Shown: piece by piece, positions 6,450-13,357 of the stretch
How the letters are laid out: each line of letters opens with the position of its first letter
How positions within the stretch are numbered: the stretch's first letter is position 1
DNA from: UBA4717 sp002404395
GTDB taxonomy: Bacteria; Bacillota; Clostridia; Oscillospirales; CAG-272
Assembly (NCBI GenBank): GCA_937902275.1
Contig: CALFNW010000063.1
Span: forward strand, 1 to 13,967
Reading direction: 5' to 3'
DNA length: 13,967 nucleotides
Position numbers and translations under genes: made by a program
Notes under the pieces: model-generated
Databases searched by the model: none
The model's input: the letters and a program-made list of their open reading frames with translations, nothing else
What the model was told of the DNA's origin: nothing

Positions 6450-7733
6450 TTAAACTTCAGAGACGATATATCCGTAACCGTCAAGCGCGAGCGCTTCGCC
6501 GAGCTGATACCGTTCCCCGTATTTGACCGATCTAATTCCGTACGGAAGCGAAAATTCACTCTTCTCCGCTCTGACATTCACGCAGATCATAAGCGTCTGA
6601 GTCTCTGAGCTGCGCAAAAACGAAACCGCACCGTCTGTCGTATCGAAAAATTCCGCTTTTCCGTCAGAGAGGGCAGGCTCGCTCTTGCGCAGCTTTATCA
6701 GCGTGCGTAATAGTTCGCGTCTGAGCGCGCCGTCTTTGAATTTTGAGCGATCGATCGTGCAGTCAAGCCCGGCATCATGGAAACGGTTATAGAATATGCT
6801 GTGACGGTTGCCGTCGCAATACTCAATTCCGTTATACAAGAACATTACCCCGTCAAGCATTGCATCGACCACGCACAAAGCATCATATACCATGCGCGGC
6901 TGATTTTTTTCGGGACGTTCATCATAATAGTCGTTGGCGGTGTCATGATTTTCGATCATATGAACGCTTCTGCCGCCGCTTCCAAAACCCGCCGTCCTTT
7001 CTTCGTAAACCGCACGCAGTTCTTTTGAAGTAAGCTTGCCATTTGCAACATCCCGCAGTTCTCCGCAAACTATATCGTAGTTCAGGTCAAATCCGACCGT
7101 TTTAACAAAGTCGGCTCTGAATCCTTCGTTGAGCATAAGAAAATCGGGCTTAAGTGCTCTGACCCGTTTTATCCCTTCGCACCAGAAATCGCCCGGGACG
7201 TCATCTCCCACATCGCAACGATAACCGTCAACATCAAATTCCCTGACCCAATATTCCATGTTATCCCAAAGCGTCTCACGCACCCGAGGATTGTCAAAAT
7301 TTATTTTTGGGAAACACCAATGACCGAGATCCGGCGTTCCGTCCGCCTTTCGCACAACGAAATCCGGATAGTCGGTAACGAATTTTGCCGTCGGTCCGCA
7401 GTGATAGTAAACAAGATCAAGCATTACTCCCATGCCGAGCCGATGCGCTTTTTTTACGAAATCGCGCAGCTCATCATCGGTACCGTATTCGTGATCGACA
7501 TTGAAATAATCTTTGACCCGATAGGGATTTTGCGGATTGTTGAAGCCCGAAGCACACTGACGTTCGCTCCAATAGTCGCGGTTCATGTCATCGTCCGACA
7601 AAGCGATCGGGCATAAGTAGACAAAATCCACACCAAGCGAAGCGATGTCCGAAAGGTATGCGCCCGCGGCAGACAACGTGCCCTCTCTCGTGAATGCGCG
7701 CAGATTAATCTGATACATTACTTTTTGGTTCAT
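6450..7733 (-). CDS. GH13 alpha-amylase-family glycoside hydrolase, cytoplasmic
   Basis: A 427-residue (beta/alpha)8-barrel enzyme acting on alpha-glucosidic bonds. The conserved regions are in order: DLVYYH (106-111, region I, with Tyr where Asn is usual), GYRCD with nucleophile Asp174 (region II), LNEGF with acid/base Glu203 (region III), and ENHD with Asp264 (region IV). All three catalytic acids are present, so it should be active. There is no signal peptide or binding module, suggesting that imported oligosaccharides are cut inside the cell. The C-terminal part (about 350-427) fits the usual beta domain. The start has AGGGAG five bases upstream. It is transcribed divergently from an AraC gene. 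The exact substrate (maltodextrin, isomaltose, trehalose or sucrose-like) is not determined. Confidence 0.92.
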   Translation of the reverse strand: MNQKVMYQINLRAFTREGTLSAAGAYLSDIASLGVDFVYLCPIALSDDDMNRDYWSERQCASGFNNPQNPYRVKDYFNVDHEYGTDDELRDFVKKAHRLGMGVMLDLVYYHCGPTAKFVTDYPDFVVRKADGTPDLGHWCFPKINFDNPRVRETLWDNMEYWVREFDVDGYRCDVGDDVPGDFWCEGIKRVRALKPDFLMLNEGFRADFVKTVGFDLNYDIVCGELRDVANGKLTSKELRAVYEERTAGFGSGGRSVHMIENHDTANDYYDERPEKNQPRMVYDALCVVDAMLDGVMFLYNGIEYCDGNRHSIFYNRFHDAGLDCTIDRSKFKDGALRRELLRTLIKLRKSEPALSDGKAEFFDTTDGAVSFLRSSETQTLMICVNVRAEKSEFSLPYGIRSVKYGERYQLGEALALDGYGYIVSEV

Positions 7734-7744
7734 AGCGTCTCCCT

Positions 7745-7760
7745 GCCGCGTCAGCGCGGC
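7745..7760 (-). repeat. Hairpin directly upstream of the GH13 ribosome site
   Basis: GCCGCG (7745-7750) and CGCGGC (7755-7760) pair perfectly around a 4-base loop. In the mRNA the stem ends on the base next to the AGGGAG ribosome site (7739-7744), so it could affect translation or mRNA stability. Confidence 0.55.
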
Positions 7761-7930
7761 TCAAAAAATAAACTTAAATTTTCGATTCATTAGCGCTTAT
7801 AAAAATTCGGGCGCGAAACTTGATATCTCACTTAGCAAAAAACTCACTTTCACGCTGATTTTTATTTCGGCGCAGCCGACTCAAAAAGCGAACTTTCCCG
7901 AGCGATTCGCGCTCTTTACCGTCCGAGTTA

Positions 7931-7959
7931 ATTATATAACCACGCCTGTGATATGTAAA
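7931..7959 (-). promoter_or_regulatory. Promoter of the GH13 gene
   Basis: On the minus strand: TTTACA (7954-7959), a 17-base spacer, and TATAAT (7931-7936). The start would be near 7924, leaving a leader of about 190 bases. A GTCGG-TTT-CCGAC palindrome (7960-7972) abuts the -35, the typical place for an activator. Confidence 0.82.
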
Positions 7960-7967
7960 GTCGGTTT

Positions 7968-8036
7968 CCGACACATTTTTTCCGATTTTCAACACAATAT
8001 CCGACCCTAAGTATTGCAATCGGTCGGAAAATGTGT
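7968..8036. promoter_or_regulatory. Candidate AraC operator: long imperfect inverted repeat
   Basis: The left arm (7971-7985, ACACA then a T-run then CCGA) and the right arm (8024-8036, TCGGAAAATGTGT) are inverted copies differing by two bases in the A/T run. CCGAC or GTCGG cores also occur at 7960, 7968, 8001 and 8023. The left arm lies upstream of the GH13 -35 and the right arm fills the AraC promoter spacer. This would suit activation of GH13 and repression of the regulator's own gene, which is inference. Confidence 0.55.
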
Positions 8037-8042
8037 TAAACT
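8014..8042 (+). promoter_or_regulatory. Probable promoter of the first AraC gene
   Basis: TTGCAA (8014-8019), a 17-base spacer, and TAAACT (8037-8042). The start would be near 8049. The right arm of the inverted repeat lies between the hexamers. Confidence 0.6.
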
Positions 8043-8127
8043 CCGAATAAGCGGAAAACCAAACAATTTCCGAGAAAATAATACAAATATTTGTGCGCGG
8101 CTCCGCCTCGTGAAAGTGGTGATTTTT

Positions 8128-8889
8128 ATGTTTGATACCGACGGACTTATTATCGAAATTTTAGGCGTTTTCCGCATACACCGGAATAAAAGCGACTACC
8201 GCACAAATGCACGCCCGTTTTCGGTACTCAGCAAACGCATAAACGGGCAGAGCCGTTTTTTCACGGGTGAAAAAGCACTAACGGTCGGAGTTGACGATAT
8301 TCTGTTCATTCCCGCCGGTACAAACTATCGCCAGCTCGGCACCAAGGAAGAAGTCGTCGCGATCCATTTCAATATTCTCAACGCTTCGTTTTGCAAAATC
8401 AAAAAAGCAAACTGCGAGCGCAAACGTACCGACGCGTTTTTTGACGCAATACTAAGCGAATGGGAAACAAAAAACGGTGCATACAAATACCGATGCACCG
8501 CAATGTTCAATAATTTTCTTGCCGAGTTATGTAATTCAGCAACGACAGATCAAAACCCGATCATTTCAAATTCGCTTACATATATTTCCGCGCATTTCAA
8601 AGAGCCGCTCCGGATCGGAAAGCTTGCCGAAATGTGTCATATCAGCGAAAATTATTATCGCCGACTTTTTCATGAGCAAACCGGGAACTCGCCCAAATCA
8701 TATATAAACAAGCTTAAAATAAGTGCCGCCGAAAGCTATATCAAAAGCGGGTACTACTCAATGGGTGAGATCTCCGATATGTGCGGCTTTTCGGATCAAA
8801 AACAGTTTTGCACCGTTTTTAAAAGCGTGACAGGACATACTCCGTCAGAGTATGAAAAGTATATCGCCCAAAACGATATCTGCAATTAG
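8128..8889 (+). CDS. AraC-family transcriptional regulator, next to the GH13 gene
   Basis: A 253-residue regulator. The N-terminal half (about 1-110) is a cupin-like sensor domain with VGVDDILFIPAGTNYRQLG, the usual strand-turn of sugar-sensing AraC proteins. The C-terminal 100 residues hold two helix-turn-helix motifs: RIGKLAEMCHISENYYRRLFHEQTG and MGEISDMCGFSDQKQFCTVFKSVTGHTPSEYEK. The open frame runs back to 8014, but that would start inside the promoter. The ATG at 8128 follows GGTGAT and matches the expected N terminus; an in-frame GTG at 8110 is the alternative. The likely target is the divergent GH13 gene and its own promoter. Its stop codon overlaps that of the convergent acetyltransferase gene. 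Confidence 0.88.
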   Translation: MFDTDGLIIEILGVFRIHRNKSDYRTNARPFSVLSKRINGQSRFFTGEKALTVGVDDILFIPAGTNYRQLGTKEEVVAIHFNILNASFCKIKKANCERKRTDAFFDAILSEWETKNGAYKYRCTAMFNNFLAELCNSATTDQNPIISNSLTYISAHFKEPLRIGKLAEMCHISENYYRRLFHEQTGNSPKSYINKLKISAAESYIKSGYYSMGEISDMCGFSDQKQFCTVFKSVTGHTPSEYEKYIAQNDICN

Positions 8890-9359
8890 CCCCCCTGTTT
8901 CACACGCACGAGCTTCAGAAGTTTCTCGTCGGTACCCTCCTCAAAACAGCTTTCACCGCAGGGCAAAAATCCGTGCGCAGCATAAAACCCGATCGCGCGT
9001 GTGTTCTTTTCAAGCACCATCATCGAAGTAACGTCAAACTGCGTGATCGCCGCCTCCAAAAGCTTTCCGCCGTATCCGCGTCCTTGAAAAAAGCAGTCAA
9101 CATATAATTTCGTGAGTTCATTGCCGACATATGCGAAAAAGCCTCTGATTATACCGCTATCGCTGTCGTCATACACATATATGTTTTTGCCTATTATCCT
9201 TTCAATATCCGTGATCACGTTTGACACGGTAAGCTCCGAAAACGAATACTTTTCATCTTTGAATATCGGAAAATAATTTACCCGATTATTGAAAACAAAT
9301 ATCTCTGCTATTCGCGAATAATCGGCTTCGTTTGCAATACGGATGCAGCCGTTTGTCAT
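8886..9359 (-). CDS. GNAT-family N-acetyltransferase
   Basis: A 157-residue acyltransferase that should transfer an acetyl group from acetyl-CoA to an amine. The GNAT pattern runs from IRIANEADYSRIAEIF at the N terminus, through LYVDCFFQGRGYGGKLLEAAI (acetyl-CoA loop QxxGxG), to LEKNTRAIGFYAAHGFLP, the usual fourth motif. The start at 9359 has AGGAGGT five bases upstream; a longer frame to 9386 has no such site. It lies 77 bases downstream of the TIM-barrel gene on the same strand, but a strong terminator stands between them and there is little room for a promoter. The substrate is unknown. Confidence 0.87.
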   Translation of the reverse strand: MTNGCIRIANEADYSRIAEIFVFNNRVNYFPIFKDEKYSFSELTVSNVITDIERIIGKNIYVYDDSDSGIIRGFFAYVGNELTKLYVDCFFQGRGYGGKLLEAAITQFDVTSMMVLEKNTRAIGFYAAHGFLPCGESCFEEGTDEKLLKLVRVKQGG

Positions 9360-9384
9360 ACAGAACCTCCTGTGCCGAAACAAC

Positions 9385-9428
9385 AAAAAAACGCTTCAGC
9401 CGACAGTCGCCAAACGACTGTCGGCTGA
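9385..9428 (-). terminator. Terminator between the TIM-barrel and GNAT genes
   Basis: A perfect 14-bp inverted repeat (9396-9409 with 9415-9428) with a 5-base loop is followed on the minus strand by four bases and then seven U. It lies just after the stop of the minus-strand TIM-barrel gene. Confidence 0.85.
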
Positions 9429-9436
9429 TCATATTA

Positions 9437-10207
9437 TTACATAAGGTTTGCTTTAATGTAGTTTGCGCTGTTTTCAAGTGCCTTGAACGGATCATCGTCG
9501 ACCCAATTGTTGTCCTGTTCGACAATATAATGCTTTACGCCGATCTTTTCGGCAGTCTTGACGATCTCTTTCCACTCAAGGTTGCCGTTTCCGATCGAAG
9601 TAATATGCTGCTGACCGTCATTGCCCATTTCCATATCCTTGAGGTGAAGTATATCAAGTCTTCCCGCAAACTTTTCCATCCACGCGCGAACGTCTCCGCC
9701 GCCGTGCTGGACCCAATAGGTATCCATACAGAACGAGGTGGTTACAGGATCGAGATTTTCAAAAAGAATATCGATCATACGCTGACCGTTTGCAAACTTC
9801 TTGAATTCAAAGCTGTGGTTGTGATATGTAAAACGGAAGCCGTGCGGATGGACCGCTTTTCCGAATTCATTCGCCACCTTGCAGAAATATTTTACTGCCT
9901 GCGCACTGTCGCGGAATCCGCCGGGCATACCGCCGGTGCCGGCATTGACCGTGCCGAGGATCTTATGCTCTTCCATTGCTTCTTCGGGATTGTCGAACAT
10001 TTTGTATATATCCGCATGAGTTCCGATAATCTCAATGCCGTTGTCATTGGCGATCTTAGCAAACTCTTTGATATCGAACGGGATTCCCGCGGTCTGAGCC
10101 TCGTCGTATCCGAGCTTCTTAAGCTTCTTGCAGGTCTCGTCAAAGCTCTTGGGATCCTTCATGTAATCACGTACAGTAAAAAGCTGTACACCGAACTTCT
10201 TAATCAT
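9437..10207 (-). CDS. Sugar phosphate isomerase/epimerase-like TIM-barrel protein
   Basis: A 256-residue single-domain protein of the xylose-isomerase-like TIM-barrel superfamily (AP endonuclease 2 type). It opens with KKFGVQLFTVRDYM. Likely metal ligands and active-site residues are seen in FTYHNHSFEF (HNH), CMDTYWVQHGGGD, DILHLKDME and the C-terminal IVEQDNNW. Enzymes of this kind isomerise or epimerise sugars, or act on inositol derivatives; the substrate here is not determined. The start has GGAGGGG four bases upstream. It is preceded by a promoter (10290-10317) with a direct repeat upstream and by an AraC gene on the same strand, which suggests sugar-induced expression. Confidence 0.86.
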   Translation of the reverse strand: MIKKFGVQLFTVRDYMKDPKSFDETCKKLKKLGYDEAQTAGIPFDIKEFAKIANDNGIEIIGTHADIYKMFDNPEEAMEEHKILGTVNAGTGGMPGGFRDSAQAVKYFCKVANEFGKAVHPHGFRFTYHNHSFEFKKFANGQRMIDILFENLDPVTTSFCMDTYWVQHGGGDVRAWMEKFAGRLDILHLKDMEMGNDGQQHITSIGNGNLEWKEIVKTAEKIGVKHYIVEQDNNWVDDDPFKALENSANYIKANLM

Positions 10208-10289
10208 AATGCCCCTCCGTGCCGGTGTGACCGGCGCACATTTTTCGGTTCGGCAACGCTTTCAAAACCGATGCCTCGCCGTCACTTTC

Positions 10290-10317
10290 ATTATATAGAT
10301 ATTGTCAAAAAAGTCAA
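10290..10317 (-). promoter_or_regulatory. Promoter of the TIM-barrel gene
   Basis: On the minus strand: TTGACT (10312-10317), a 16-base spacer, and TATAAT (10290-10295). The start would be near 10283, giving a leader of about 75 bases. Confidence 0.75.
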
Positions 10318-10345
10318 GTGTTAACGCAAAAATACCCCAAAAATA

Positions 10346-10381
10346 TTGAAATTCAAAAATAATGTATATAATTTGAAATTC
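10346..10381. repeat. Direct repeat TTGAAATTC x2, candidate AraC operator
   Basis: TTGAAATTC occurs at 10346-10354 and 10373-10381, 27 bases apart. The first copy extends to the 11-base palindrome TTGAAATTCAA. The copies are centred about 67 and 94 bases upstream of the predicted TIM-barrel gene start, where an AraC-type activator would sit. Confidence 0.5.
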
Positions 10382-10416
10382 TGAATGTCGAAAGTATTGA
10401 GGCTGACTCCGCAATA

Positions 10417-11244
10417 TTATGTAATACTGCCGCGCTTTCTGTATCCGCTCGGCGAGATCCCGTATTTGCCCGTGAAAACACGGCTGAAGTAAAGCGGATC
10501 GTCGAATCCGCAAAGATCCGCGACTTCGCTCACCGGATATTCGGAGGTATCAAGCAATTCACATGCATTCGCAAGCCTTATATCACGCAGATAGCGCATC
10601 GGCGGTTTCCCGATCGTATCCGAGAACAAATGCAGAAACCGACTGACCGAGTAACCCGACATATCCGCAAGTGTCGTGACCGTAAGCTTTCTTTCATAAT
10701 TCATATTCATATATTCAAGTATTCCGTCAATATTTTTTATGTCGCCGCGCTTCTCCGAATGTTTGCTTCTGTGTACGCCGCCGGATATCAACGCCAAAAG
10801 ATTCAGAAAAGTCCCGAGAGCAAGCTTAAGCTCGCTCGTACTTCCGCTTCTGCGCACCAATGTGCGGAACTCATCGGTTGCCGCCGCACCCGCATCGGTT
10901 TCATAAACTCCGGCAGTTATATCCATATCAGAAAAGATATCGCGAACTGCGGTTCCGGCAAAGTGGATCCAAAACGTCGAAGCGGCGGTCAACGCTCGAT
11001 AATAATGCTCGGTTCCCGGCTCGTAAATGAATACCCCGCCCTTGCCGAGGCAAAACAACCCGCCGTGATACATAACCTCAAGGCTTCCCTTTGCCACAAG
11101 CACAAGGTGGTAGTCAACACGCCCTTTTTTCCTTATTACAGCACTGTCTTTTGACCTGTTCTGATATCCGCAGCCGTTGATTTTAAGAAAGCGGTCGGTA
11201 TCAAAATTCGACACATCGCTTATATTACCGTCATATATCTCCAT
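10417..11244 (-). CDS. AraC-family transcriptional regulator, between TIM-barrel and GH4 genes
   Basis: A 275-residue regulator. The N-terminal cupin sensor (about 20-120) includes VDYHLVLVAKGSLEV, FIYEPGTEHYYRA and STFWIHFAGT, the layout typical of AraC sugar sensors. The C-terminal 100 residues hold two helix-turn-helix units: LTVTTLADMSGYSVSRFLHLF and VSEVADLCGFDDPLYFSRVF, ending GISPSGYRKR. The frame stays open to 11304. The ATG at 11244 is preferred because GAGGGGAG (11252-11259) lies seven bases upstream and the promoter start is near 11259. Likely targets are the TIM-barrel gene downstream and the divergent GH4 gene. No terminator is seen after its stop. Confidence 0.88.
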   Translation of the reverse strand: MEIYDGNISDVSNFDTDRFLKINGCGYQNRSKDSAVIRKKGRVDYHLVLVAKGSLEVMYHGGLFCLGKGGVFIYEPGTEHYYRALTAASTFWIHFAGTAVRDIFSDMDITAGVYETDAGAAATDEFRTLVRRSGSTSELKLALGTFLNLLALISGGVHRSKHSEKRGDIKNIDGILEYMNMNYERKLTVTTLADMSGYSVSRFLHLFSDTIGKPPMRYLRDIRLANACELLDTSEYPVSEVADLCGFDDPLYFSRVFTGKYGISPSGYRKRGSIT

Positions 11245-11265
11245 ACACATTCTCCCCTCGCAACA

Positions 11266-11294
11266 ATTATATCGCATATCAGCATTTTTGTCCA
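11266..11294 (-). promoter_or_regulatory. Promoter of the second AraC gene
   Basis: On the minus strand: TGGACA (11289-11294), a 17-base spacer, and TATAAT (11266-11271). The start would be near 11259, giving a short leader of about 15 bases. Confidence 0.75.
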
Positions 11295-11316
11295 TATAAA
11301 TCAAAAATTTTCTTCA

Positions 11317-11345
11317 TTTACTTTTTGACCGCGCCGATATAAAAT
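11317..11345 (+). promoter_or_regulatory. Possible promoter of the GH4 gene
   Basis: TTTACT (11317-11322), a 17-base spacer, and TAAAAT (11340-11345). An alternative is TTGACC (11325-11330) with TATATA (11349-11354) at 18 bases. Both are imperfect, as expected of an activator-dependent promoter. Confidence 0.45.
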
Positions 11346-11375
11346 CAATATATAATAAAGCTCGGAGGGAAAATC

Positions 11376-12689
11376 ATGAAAAAGATTGCTTTTATCGGTG
11401 CCGGAAGTCTTCAGTTTACAAGCAGCTGTGTGCGCGACCTGCTTACATTTCCCGCATTTGAAGAATGTGAATTTGCCCTGATGGACATAAATCCGCAAAA
11501 TCTTGCGAACATCGAAAAAGTCGTTAAAACCATAATTGAGAAAATGCACAAGCCGAAGTGTAAAGTCAGCGTAACGACCGACCGTGCCGCAGCGCTGCGC
11601 GGCGCGGACGGAGTGCTTTGCACGGTTTTCAACGGGGATGTTGATATCTGGCAATACGACATTAAAATACCGAAAAAATACGGCGTAAACATAAACGTCG
11701 GCGATACGCGTTCGGTCTCCGGAATATTCCGCGCGCTGAGAAATATCCCGTTGCTTCTCGATATCTGCCGCGATATCGAAAAATACTGCCCGAAGGCAGT
11801 GTTCCTTAATTACACCAACCCTATGTCGATGCTTTGCGGCGCAATGCTGAAATACGGAAATATCGAAGTCACCGGACTTTGCCACAGCGTGCAGGGCACG
11901 GTAAAAATGCTTTCCGAGTGGCTTAATGTTCCATATGATGAAATAAACTACAAATGCCTCGGCGTAAATCATCAGGCGTTTTACACCGTACTTGAGCATA
12001 ACGGAGAAGATCTTTATCCGAAGCTGCGCGAGCTGTTGAAAAATGAAGAGTATTTCAATCGCGAGCAGGTGCGCAATGAAATGTTCTTAAAGCTCGGATA
12101 TTATGTAACCGAATCAAGCGGTCACAATTCCGAATACAATCAATGGTTCAGAAAAAGGCCGGATCTGATCGAAAAATATTGCACTCACGGAACCGATTGG
12201 AATCCGGGCGAATACGCCTTTTCGCTGAAACTGCGAGAAGAACGCAAGGCAGATCCGCAAAAGCAGTATGACGATTGGTTCACCGCCGAATTTGACAGCA
12301 AAAAAAGTCATGAATATGCCGCAGATATTTTTAATGCACGCTTTGGCGACGGCAAGCCGTTTATATTCAACGGAAACGTGCTCAACCACTCGTCGATCCC
12401 GAATCTTCCGTACGATGCCTGCGTCGAAGTTCCGGTAGTTGCGGACCGAATGGGTATGAAGACCACGATCGCCGGGGCACTTCCCGAACATCTTGCAATA
12501 CTTGTAAATACCACCGCACGTATTGAAAATCTGGTGATCGAAGCCGCCGCGAAGAAAAGCCGTGAAGCGGTATATCACGCCGTTTATATGGACCCGCTGA
12601 CCTCCGCCGTATGCTCGCTTGACGAAATAAAACATATGTGCGACGAGTTGTTTGAAATAAACGCGCATTTCCTCGGGGATTACAAATGA
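11376..12689 (+). CDS. melA: GH4 alpha-galactosidase (MelA type), NAD- and Mn-dependent
   Basis: A 437-residue cytoplasmic glycoside hydrolase of family 4, close in length to E. coli MelA. This family breaks the bond by an NAD-dependent oxidation-elimination route with a bound Mn ion. The N-terminal NAD fold has FIGAGSLQF, and NYTNPM follows. The metal site is Cys169 in GLCHSVQGT and His199 in GVNHQAFY. The CHSV signature and the run MFLKLGYYVTESSGHNSEY are those of alpha-galactosidases rather than 6-phospho-glucosidases (which usually have CN in place of CHS). Its likely role is splitting melibiose or raffinose-type sugars. The start has GGAGGG six bases upstream. It diverges from an AraC gene, which is its probable regulator. 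No transporter is adjacent. Confidence 0.92.
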   Translation: MKKIAFIGAGSLQFTSSCVRDLLTFPAFEECEFALMDINPQNLANIEKVVKTIIEKMHKPKCKVSVTTDRAAALRGADGVLCTVFNGDVDIWQYDIKIPKKYGVNINVGDTRSVSGIFRALRNIPLLLDICRDIEKYCPKAVFLNYTNPMSMLCGAMLKYGNIEVTGLCHSVQGTVKMLSEWLNVPYDEINYKCLGVNHQAFYTVLEHNGEDLYPKLRELLKNEEYFNREQVRNEMFLKLGYYVTESSGHNSEYNQWFRKRPDLIEKYCTHGTDWNPGEYAFSLKLREERKADPQKQYDDWFTAEFDSKKSHEYAADIFNARFGDGKPFIFNGNVLNHSSIPNLPYDACVEVPVVADRMGMKTTIAGALPEHLAILVNTTARIENLVIEAAAKKSREAVYHAVYMDPLTSAVCSLDEIKHMCDELFEINAHFLGDYK

Positions 12690-12693
12690 GATC

Positions 12694-12728
12694 AAAAACG
12701 CTGCCGCCGCGAGAATTCGCGGCGGCAG
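12694..12728. terminator. Terminator between melA and the spore protein gene
   Basis: A perfect 12-bp G/C-rich stem (12701-12712 with 12717-12728) with loop GAAT. On the minus strand it is followed by CG and five U (12694-12698), so it best fits the end of the spore protein gene. It lies 11 bases after the melA stop and may also serve melA, though the plus side has no U-run. Confidence 0.75.
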
Positions 12729-12749
12729 TTATCTGTCCGATTACTTTAC

Positions 12750-12947
12750 TTATTTGGTCTTGATTTCGTTTTCGTACTTCTCGACCATCTTCTTGACCAT
12801 CTGACCGCCGATAGATCCAGCCTGTCTCGAGGTAAGATCACCGTTGTAACCCTGCTTGAGGTTTACGCCGACTTCAGATGCCGCTTCCATCTTAAACTTA
12901 TCAAGTGCTTCCTTTGCTTCGGGAACAAGAGCCTTATTGGTAGACAT
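12750..12947 (-). CDS. Alpha/beta-type small acid-soluble spore protein
   Basis: A 65-residue DNA-binding protein that coats and protects spore DNA and is degraded on germination. The family signature is clear: LVPEAKEALDKFKMEAASEVGV, then GDLTSRQAGSIGGQMVKKMVE. The germination protease normally cuts in a (T/K)E-(F/I)A-SE motif; here it reads MEAASE. The start has AAGGAG eight bases upstream. It is a single gene with its own terminator and a leader of over 100 bases. Expression would be expected in the forespore under sigma-G. It marks the host as a spore former, or a recent descendant of one. Confidence 0.95.
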   Translation of the reverse strand: MSTNKALVPEAKEALDKFKMEAASEVGVNLKQGYNGDLTSRQAGSIGGQMVKKMVEKYENEIKTK

Positions 12948-13069
12948 AATTTTTTCTCCTTAATTCAATCTATATTCTCGACCTGCCGGGGCATTCCGCC
13001 GATATTTCCGCGGCTGCCTTCGACCTGTCTGCTAGGTGAGCCGCGTTTTGTTTTCCCCGGCTCTGTTAT

Positions 13070-13098
13070 TATTATTTTCCGACGCTTAAGTTTTATAC
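13070..13098 (-). promoter_or_regulatory. Possible sigma-G-like promoter of the spore protein gene
   Basis: On the minus strand: GTATA (13094-13098, fits the sigma-G -35 GHATR), 17 bases, then AATAATA (13070-13076, six of seven to CATNNTA). It would give a leader of about 115 bases. The match is loose. Confidence 0.3.
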
Positions 13099-13277
13099 TG
13101 CCAATTTCTTACGATTTGTGTTTTATTCACTCGGAATCAAAACTTTCATCTCAGTATTTGTGAACTTTTTCGTCGTGCTATTATTATGTGCCGGTCGTAT
13201 TTTTTTATTACTTATTCATTTATGTATATTTTGTCAAAATCAGTTCACATAAAATTAACTAATTTAAAATGCGTTTG

Positions 13278-13286
13278 TGATATAAT
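13278..13286 (+). promoter_or_regulatory. Extended -10 promoter of tyrS
   Basis: TGA-TATAAT (13278-13286), a perfect extended -10, with no good -35 at the usual distance. Transcription would start near 13293, 77 bases before the start codon. Confidence 0.6.
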
Positions 13287-13315
13287 AAATTTTAATTACG
13301 GGGAATTGAAACCAC

Positions 13316-13357
13316 ACGGCAAAAGTGCCGTTCACTGTTTGGGTCGGCTACGCCGAC
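13316..13357 (+). promoter_or_regulatory. Two small hairpins in the tyrS leader
   Basis: ACGGCA/TGCCGT (13316-13321 with 13326-13331) and GTCGGC/GCCGAC (13343-13348 with 13352-13357) are perfect 6-bp stems. The second ends two bases before the AGGAAG ribosome site (13360-13365). No U-run follows, so neither is a terminator. Confidence 0.45.

Larger units (their letters stand above)
7734..8127. other. Divergent regulatory region of GH13 and AraC genes
   Basis: 394 bases without a gene. From left to right: the GH13 Shine-Dalgarno sequence and an adjacent hairpin, a leader of about 190 bases with a small GAGCG/CGCTC hairpin (7900-7914), the GH13 promoter, a long imperfect inverted repeat, the AraC promoter, and an AraC leader of about 79 bases. 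Confidence 0.7.

Noticed and set aside
7991..8006. Possible third NrdR box (ACACAATAT half) near the AraC promoter
   Set aside because: Only the left half matches; the right half reads CCGACC instead of an AGTGT-like arm, and there is no second box at three turns.
9332..10324. A 330-residue open frame opposite the TIM-barrel gene
   Set aside because: It is longer than the real gene but antisense to it, shows no domain pattern, and runs through the terminator hairpin. The minus-strand frame has a clear family fit and a ribosome site.
11301..11999. A 232-residue open frame opposite melA
   Set aside because: It lies antisense to a confident GH4 gene and ends at the base next to another frame; it has no recognisable domain or ribosome site.
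12978..13027. TCGACCTG direct repeat 42 bases apart in the spore gene leader
   Set aside because: Two 8-base copies in a G/C-rich stretch are within chance, and they have no clear relation to a promoter.
13201..13237. TTGACA on the minus strand at 13232-13237 as a spore gene promoter
   Set aside because: No acceptable -10 hexamer lies 16-18 bases downstream, and a housekeeping promoter nearly 300 bases away would be odd for a spore gene.
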